Assembly: GCA_050696075.1 (NCBI GenBank)
Contig: JBOGUF010000176.1
Location: 1-33,623, forward strand
DNA: 33,623 nt
Source: JBOGUF01 sp050696075
Lineage (GTDB): Bacteria > Chloroflexota > Chloroflexia > Thermomicrobiales > UBA6265
Reading direction: 5' to 3'
The position numbers and the translations under genes are program-made. Below, one piece after another: positions 29,019 through 33,623 of this stretch. Each line of letters starts with the position of its first letter. Within the stretch, counting starts at the first letter, position 1. The notes beneath the pieces were generated by a model. That model ran no database searches. It was not told where the DNA came from and saw only the letters and a list, made by a program, of their open reading frames with translations.

Positions 29019-29966
29019 GTGAGCCAGGCGACACGCACCCCGCCCACTGTTGGCGCCGCCGAACACACGGAGACGACCCGACTCCGCCGGCGCGGCCGGT
29101 TGGGCCGGGAGCAGGCGTTGTTGGGTCCGGTGTTCATCGCGCCGGCGATGATCCTCTTCTTCCTCTTTGTCCTCCTGCCCGCCGGAGCAGCCCTCGTCCT
29201 CAGCTTCCACGCCTATGACATTCTGAATCCGGCCGAGTGGGTCGGTCTGGCCAATTACCGGCGCCTGCTCGACGACACCATTTTTCATCGGGCATTACGC
29301 AATATCGTCGCCTATTGCGTCCTCTACGTGCCGACGACGATCGCGATCGCCCTTGCCGTTGCCCTCGCCCTTAATCGCCGCGCACCCGGCGTGCGTCTCT
29401 TCCGCATGATCTACTACATGCCGGTCGTCACTTCGCTCGTCGCCGCCTCGACCGTCTGGACCTGGCTGCTGCACAAGGACTTTGGGCCGATCAACCAGCT
29501 CCTCGGCTACGTCGGGATTGATGGCCCCGCCTGGTTAAGCGACTCCGACACCGCCTTGCTGGCAATCGTCCTCGTCACCGTCTGGCAAGGGATCGGCGGC
29601 AACATGGTCGTCTACCTTGCCGGTTTGAAGGGAGTTCCGACCTACCTTTACGAGGCGGCCCGGCTCGATGGCGCCGGTCCCTGGCAGACCTTCCGCGACA
29701 TCACCTGGCCGTCGCTGCGCACGACCACCCTCTTCGTTGTGACCATGACGCTGATCGGCTCCTTCCAACTCTTCGATCAGGCCTACGTCATGACCCAGGG
29801 CGGTCCCGGCTATGCCACCACCACGCCTGTCTACGCCATCTACCAGTCCGGCTTCAACCGCCTGCAGATGGGGTATGCCTCGGCGCAGGCGTTCGTCCTC
29901 TTTCTCGTCATCCTGGCGGTGACCGTGATCAATCTGCGCGCCAACCGCGAGCACGTCGCGGTCTAG
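29019..29966 (+). CDS. sugar ABC transporter permease (MalF/UgpA-like)
   Basis: This is an inner-membrane permease subunit of 315 aa. Six hydrophobic helices are visible (FIAPAMILFFLFVLLPAGAA, AYCVLYVPTTIAIALAVALA and onward). The EAA loop reads YLYEAARLDGAGPWQTFRDI, which contacts the ATPase. The long basic N-terminus before helix 1 is usual for MalF-type subunits. A GTG at 29019 has CCGGAG seven bases upstream. It is the first gene of the operon; the second permease starts about ten bases after its stop. Confidence 0.9.
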   Translation: MSQATRTPPTVGAAEHTETTRLRRRGRLGREQALLGPVFIAPAMILFFLFVLLPAGAALVLSFHAYDILNPAEWVGLANYRRLLDDTIFHRALRNIVAYCVLYVPTTIAIALAVALALNRRAPGVRLFRMIYYMPVVTSLVAASTVWTWLLHKDFGPINQLLGYVGIDGPAWLSDSDTALLAIVLVTVWQGIGGNMVVYLAGLKGVPTYLYEAARLDGAGPWQTFRDITWPSLRTTTLFVVTMTLIGSFQLFDQAYVMTQGGPGYATTTPVYAIYQSGFNRLQMGYASAQAFVLFLVILAVTVINLRANREHVAV

Positions 29967-29975
29967 GAGGTGCCA

Positions 29976-30917
29976 ATGCCACCGACCGTCGCCGCCCCTT
30001 CAGCCGCCCGTCAACCGGTGGCGATCTACCGGGTGCCGTCCCGGCGGCGGCGGTGGGCGCGTATTGCTGTGCGAGAAGGGCTCTACTACGGGCTTCTTTC
30101 AGCCTTCAGCGTCGTCATGCTGCTGCCGTTCCTTTGGATGCTGAGCACGTCGCTGAAGCTGGATGCCGAAATCTTGTCAGTCCCGATCCGCTGGCTGCCC
30201 CGCCGCGTCACCTTTGAGCACTACCGGGACGCCTTCAACACCGTCCCCTTCGGCCGCTACTTCCTCAACTCGCTGATCTTGGCGACGGCGGGGGTGGTGA
30301 CCAATTGCACCCTCGGGTCGCTCGGCGGGTACGCCTACGCGCGGATGCGCTTTCGCGGCAACGTGTTGCTCTTCCGTTTGCTGCTGGCGGGCATGATGGT
30401 CCCGGGCGTCGTCACGCTCATCCCGACCTTCATCATCCTGCGCTCGTTTCCGTTGCTCGGCGGCAACGACTGGCTCGGGCGCGGTGGCGTCGGCCTGCTC
30501 AATACCTATTTGGCGGTCATCCTACCCGGTGCGGCCGGCGCGTTCGCGGTCTTCATGATGCGTCAGTTCTTCTTGACCCTGCCGAGCGAGTTGGGCGAAG
30601 CCGCCCGGCTCGACGGGGCGAGCGAGTTCCGCATCTATCGCCAGATATATCTCCCGCTCTGTAAGCCGGCGCTCGCGACCCTGGCCATCTTTACGTTCCA
30701 GGCCGGGTGGAACGCCTTTCTCTTCCCGCTGATCGTGCTGAATGATCCCGATCTGAGCACGGTCCAGATGGGGTTGGCCGCCTTCCAATTCAACTACGAC
30801 ACCGACTACGGGCCGCTGATGGCCGCGTCGGTGGTGACGGTGCTGCCGACCATCGCGCTCTACCTCTGGGCGCAGCGCTATTTCGCGGAAGGTCTCGCCT
30901 TTACCGGGAGCAAGTAG
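29976..30917 (+). CDS. sugar ABC transporter permease (MalG/UgpE-like)
   Basis: This is the second permease subunit, about 313 aa, with the MalG-type pattern: FSVVMLLPFLWMLSTSLKLD, a first periplasmic loop and the EAA loop ELGEAARLDGASEFRIYRQI, followed by LPLCKPALATLAIFTFQAGW. Both permeases together form the channel. The ATG at 29976 has AGGAGG five bases upstream; a GTG at 29970 overlaps that site and is less likely. The glycosidase gene begins two bases after its stop codon. Confidence 0.9.
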   Translation: MPPTVAAPSAARQPVAIYRVPSRRRRWARIAVREGLYYGLLSAFSVVMLLPFLWMLSTSLKLDAEILSVPIRWLPRRVTFEHYRDAFNTVPFGRYFLNSLILATAGVVTNCTLGSLGGYAYARMRFRGNVLLFRLLLAGMMVPGVVTLIPTFIILRSFPLLGGNDWLGRGGVGLLNTYLAVILPGAAGAFAVFMMRQFFLTLPSELGEAARLDGASEFRIYRQIYLPLCKPALATLAIFTFQAGWNAFLFPLIVLNDPDLSTVQMGLAAFQFNYDTDYGPLMAASVVTVLPTIALYLWAQRYFAEGLAFTGSK

Positions 30918-30919
30918 CC

Positions 30920-32278
30920 ATGAGTACGCACCCGATCGCCTGGTCGCCGCTGACTCGCGCCTATTCCACGCGTGCCCGTTTGGGAGGCGCCGTCGCACTT
31001 GCCACGCTTGGGGTTGCCAGGCGCGGATTGGCGCCGGCAGTCGCCGCCGGGAAAACCGGACAGATGGGAGAGACGAGCGTGGATGTGACGACGGCGATCT
31101 GGCAGGCGCCGCCGGATCTGTCGTGGCAGCAGATGGCCGAGGCGGCTTGGACGTCGCTGCGGGACCGTTACTACCTGCCGGAGTTTGGTCTCTTTCGGGA
31201 GCACGACCAGCCGCGCGGAGAGGACAACGCGTTCTCCTACCTCTGGCCCTACTGCGGCGTGCTCTCGGCGGCGAACGCCCTGGCCGCGATGCCCGCCGGC
31301 GGGGAGGCGTATGCCGAGGACCTGCGGTCCCTGCTGACCAACCTGGAGCAGTACTGGGATCCGGATGGCCTGCCGCCGGCTTACGACTCCTACGTGGTCG
31401 AATTTGGCGGCGGGCAGAAATACTACGACGATAACGAGTGGCTCGGTCTCGACTTCGTCACGGCCTCTCGCACGCTCGGTGACACGTCCTACCTGGACAA
31501 GGCGGACGCGATGCTCGCCTTCGCCCTCAGCGGTTGGTCCGACGATCTGGACGGCGGCATCTGGTGGCGCGAGGGGGATCGGATGACGAAGAACACCTGC
31601 TCCAACGCGCCCGCTGCCGTCCTGGCCCTGATGCTTTACGAGGAGACTGGGGATAACGCCACCGTCGAGTGGGCCACGCGCATCCTCGACTGGACGGCGC
31701 AACTGAAGGATCCGGCCACCGGCGTCTATTTCGATCACCCGCGGGCCGACGGCACGGTCGATCGTCGCAAATTCACGTACAACGTCGGCACCCCGCTCCA
31801 CGCCAACGCTCTGCTCTTCCGCATCACTGGGGAGGAACGCTATCTGATGGAGGCGCGCGCGCTCGCGGCGGCCAGCCTCGATTGGTTTGCCCCTGAGGCG
31901 ACCGGCGTCGACGGAACCGACCTCCCCTTCTTCCCGAACACCCCCTGGTTCAATGCCGTGCTCTTCCGTGGGTACCTTGCGCTCGAAGCGGTCGATCCCG
32001 CACCGGACCGACGATACGCCGATGCGATGCTGGCCAACGTCGGCTACGCCTGGGAACACGCCCGCACCGACACCAATCTCTTCCTGGCGGATTGGAGCGG
32101 GCGCGTGCCGGACGACGACGGGTATCACTGGTTGCTCGATCAGGCGCCTATCGTCGAAATCTGTGCGCTGGCGGCCAGCCGCCGGGCAGAGATCGAGGGA
32201 AAGGAGGCTGGCGCCGCGGAGATGGACCGGCGCGGCAACCCGCCGCGGCTCGGGAAGCGTGAGATGGGGAGTCGGTGA
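30920..32278 (+). CDS. glycoside hydrolase family 76-like enzyme (alpha-1,6-mannanase type)
   Basis: This alpha/alpha-barrel enzyme of 452 aa matches GH76. QKYYDDNEWLGLDFV carries the paired catalytic Asp residues (D170, D171), and DGGIWWREGDRMTKNTCSNA and ALMLYEETGD are typical of the family. A hydrophobic N-terminal stretch (LGGAVALATLGVARRGLAPA) preceded by Arg residues could be a Sec or Tat-type signal, though a clear twin-arginine motif is not present. GH76 enzymes cut alpha-1,6-mannose backbones, so the operon may import mannan fragments. The ATG at 30920 lies two bases after the permease stop, with GGGAG upstream. Confidence 0.85.
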   Translation: MSTHPIAWSPLTRAYSTRARLGGAVALATLGVARRGLAPAVAAGKTGQMGETSVDVTTAIWQAPPDLSWQQMAEAAWTSLRDRYYLPEFGLFREHDQPRGEDNAFSYLWPYCGVLSAANALAAMPAGGEAYAEDLRSLLTNLEQYWDPDGLPPAYDSYVVEFGGGQKYYDDNEWLGLDFVTASRTLGDTSYLDKADAMLAFALSGWSDDLDGGIWWREGDRMTKNTCSNAPAAVLALMLYEETGDNATVEWATRILDWTAQLKDPATGVYFDHPRADGTVDRRKFTYNVGTPLHANALLFRITGEERYLMEARALAAASLDWFAPEATGVDGTDLPFFPNTPWFNAVLFRGYLALEAVDPAPDRRYADAMLANVGYAWEHARTDTNLFLADWSGRVPDDDGYHWLLDQAPIVEICALAASRRAEIEGKEAGAAEMDRRGNPPRLGKREMGSR

Positions 32279-32317
32279 CATCCGGCCCGCCGATGACGGT
32301 GAGAGGAGGCGAACGCA

Positions 32318-33583
32318 ATGCAGCGAATGGTTCGAAGGATGACCCAGGGAGTGCTGGTTGTACTCCTACTCGCGATTCTTGGGCAGGCCGCGGGTGCCGG
32401 CGCCCAGGATGACGTGACCACGTTGACGTTCTGGGGCGACTGGTCCGGCGAGGGCGAGACGCAGATTCAGGCGATGGTTGACGCCTTCAACGCCGCACAC
32501 CCGAACATCCAAGTCGAGTACGTCGTCCAGGAGGACATGATCACCAAGTTCCTGACGGCGGCCACTGCCGGACAGACCCCCGACGTCATGCTCTGGGATC
32601 GCTGGCGGACCGCACTCTACGCCCCCAAGGGCGTGCTCGCTCCCATCGACGAGTACTTGGAACGGGATGGCATCGCGCGCGAGGACTTCTACGGCGAGGC
32701 GCTGCGGGAGCTGACGTGGGACGACCAGCTCTACGGCTTGCCGCTGACGGTCGATGCCCGTGCCCTCTTCTACAACGAGCAGCTCCTGGCGGAGGCGGGC
32801 GTCGAGCCTCCGACCACCTGGGCTGAGCTGGAAGCGGCGGCGGTCGCGCTGACCAAGCGGGACGGCGACACGCTGACTACCGCCGGGTTCGCCCTGAACG
32901 ACGTCGGGCTCTTCAGCATGTATCTCCAGCAGGCGGGCGGCCAGATGGTCGCCGACGACTGTTCCGAGACGACCTTCAACTCGCCCGAAGGGCTGGCGGT
33001 GCTCGATCTCTGGCAGCGCATGATGGACCAGGGGGTCTATGAACTCGGCTTTGAGGAAGGGCTGGGTGAGGGACAGGACGCCTTCGTCACCGGCCGCGTG
33101 GCGATGCTCTACACCGGCCCCTGGATGATTACCACCTACCAAAAGTACGGCGCCGATCTCGACTTCGGCGTCGTCTCCCCGCCGTCCGGGCCGGACGGCG
33201 ATCAAAGCAGCGTGATGGGCGGTTTCGGGCTGACGATCCCCGCCGCTTCCGAGAAGCAGGACGCCGCTTGGGAGTTCGTCAAGTGGTGGCTGGCCGAGCC
33301 GGCGAATGCCGTCACCTGGGGCCAGACCAGCTCCAACTTTCCCGGCAACACGGTCGCCATTCAGGACCGGGCCTTCTCCGAGGATCCGCTGCGGCAACCC
33401 TTCCTCGAAACGTTCGACTTTGCCAGGGTGCGTCCCCCCTGCGCCGGCTATTCGCCGATGGAGATCGACGGGCTGATCCCGAATCTCCAGCTCTTCATGG
33501 AGGGCAAGCAGTCGGCCCAAGAAACCCTGGACCGGGCACAGGAGGAAGGCGACCGCCTCCTCGCGGAGAACAACGTTTCCTGA
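32318..33583 (+). CDS. sugar ABC transporter extracellular solute-binding protein (family 1)
   Basis: This is a MalE/UgpB-like binding protein of 421 aa. The signal peptide is RMTQGVLVVLLLAILGQAAG with a cleavage site near GAGAQDD. The mature part opens TLTFWGDWSGEGETQIQAMV and contains AATAGQTPDVMLWDRW, YGLPLTVDARALFYNEQLL, FVTGRVAMLYTGPW and AAWEFVKWWL, all typical of the family. There is no lipobox Cys, so anchoring is uncertain. GAGAGGAGGCG lies about eight bases upstream of the ATG. It is unusual in being encoded after the permeases and the hydrolase rather than first. No ATPase gene is in the operon, so a shared MsiK-type ATPase is probably used. Confidence 0.92.
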   Translation: MQRMVRRMTQGVLVVLLLAILGQAAGAGAQDDVTTLTFWGDWSGEGETQIQAMVDAFNAAHPNIQVEYVVQEDMITKFLTAATAGQTPDVMLWDRWRTALYAPKGVLAPIDEYLERDGIAREDFYGEALRELTWDDQLYGLPLTVDARALFYNEQLLAEAGVEPPTTWAELEAAAVALTKRDGDTLTTAGFALNDVGLFSMYLQQAGGQMVADDCSETTFNSPEGLAVLDLWQRMMDQGVYELGFEEGLGEGQDAFVTGRVAMLYTGPWMITTYQKYGADLDFGVVSPPSGPDGDQSSVMGGFGLTIPAASEKQDAAWEFVKWWLAEPANAVTWGQTSSNFPGNTVAIQDRAFSEDPLRQPFLETFDFARVRPPCAGYSPMEIDGLIPNLQLFMEGKQSAQETLDRAQEEGDRLLAENNVS

Positions 33584-33623
33584 TGCGCTTGCGGCGGGTG
33601 GCGGGCGGCGAGCGGCTCACCGC
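33583..33623 (+). CDS. possible start of a further operon gene (partial)
   Basis: The stop TGA of the binding-protein gene overlaps an ATG (TGATG at 33581-33585), which would begin MRLRRVAGGERLT and run off the end of the window. GGAG lies about 12 bases upstream. Only 13 codons are visible, so nothing can be said of its product. Confidence 0.25.
   Translation, partial: MRLRRVAGGERLT

Overview
This is a gene-dense, very GC-rich bacterial window. The gene types suggest a member of the Chloroflexota, probably a Thermomicrobia/Sphaerobacter-like lineage. The pointers are PRC-barrel stress proteins, a secreted Yx(FWY)xxD-repeat protein, a COG3903-type ATPase, a GlcNAc-type deacetylase and MalE/F/G-type sugar ABC operons without a linked ATPase. 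This placement is inference from gene content; there is no rRNA or tRNA in the window to fix it.

Layout. 1-3.3 kb: a small unknown protein, a base-excision DNA glycosylase, purN translationally coupled to a PadR regulator, and a CBS-pair protein with a C-terminal zinc ribbon. 3.3-7.9 kb: a small PRC-barrel-like protein, a VOC dioxygenase overlapping an esterase (an MhqO/MhqD-like pair behind a palindrome that overlaps the -10 box), then a 14-TM efflux pump, a UBP-type zinc finger protein and an internally deleted HAD hydrolase. 8.0-12.3 kb: a secreted repeat protein, a three-gene operon (winged helix/degenerate nucleotidyltransferase, HIT-like protein, PPi-type phosphofructokinase), and a PRC-barrel/DUF2382 protein. 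12.3-15.9 kb: a consensus promoter driving a structured leader or small RNA, a Gfo/Idh/MocA oxidoreductase and two TIM-barrel sugar isomerases. 16.1-19.1 kb: a third PRC-barrel protein, a CheY-like regulator and a bacterial dynamin-like GTPase. 19.2-23.8 kb: a decayed accessory region with a frameshifted and truncated ATPase, two broken cysteine-rich surface-protein copies, and two toxin-antitoxin-like modules (AbiEii-type and AbrB/PIN). 23.9-26.7 kb: a bPH2-bPH2-DtxR operon on the minus strand, divergent from a PIG-L deacetylase. 27.7-33.6 kb: a GntR/LacI-type hybrid regulator followed by an operon of two sugar ABC permeases, a GH76 alpha-1,6-mannanase-like enzyme and the solute-binding protein. 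This last block reads as an inducible system for taking up alpha-mannan-derived sugars.

The most unusual signal that ordinary gene annotation does not explain is a family of intergenic repeats. They are built from 7- or 8-bp tandem units, often in inverted arms around a hairpin core with a GTCAT(T/G)C motif. They start at or supply stop codons of neighbouring genes, and one compact copy lies in frame inside the ATPase reading frame. Other notable signals are the unclassified structured RNA at 12.4-12.5 kb, a promoter/stem-loop layout shared by two PRC-barrel genes, and a junction where a truncated ATPase runs directly into a 5'-truncated cysteine-rich gene.
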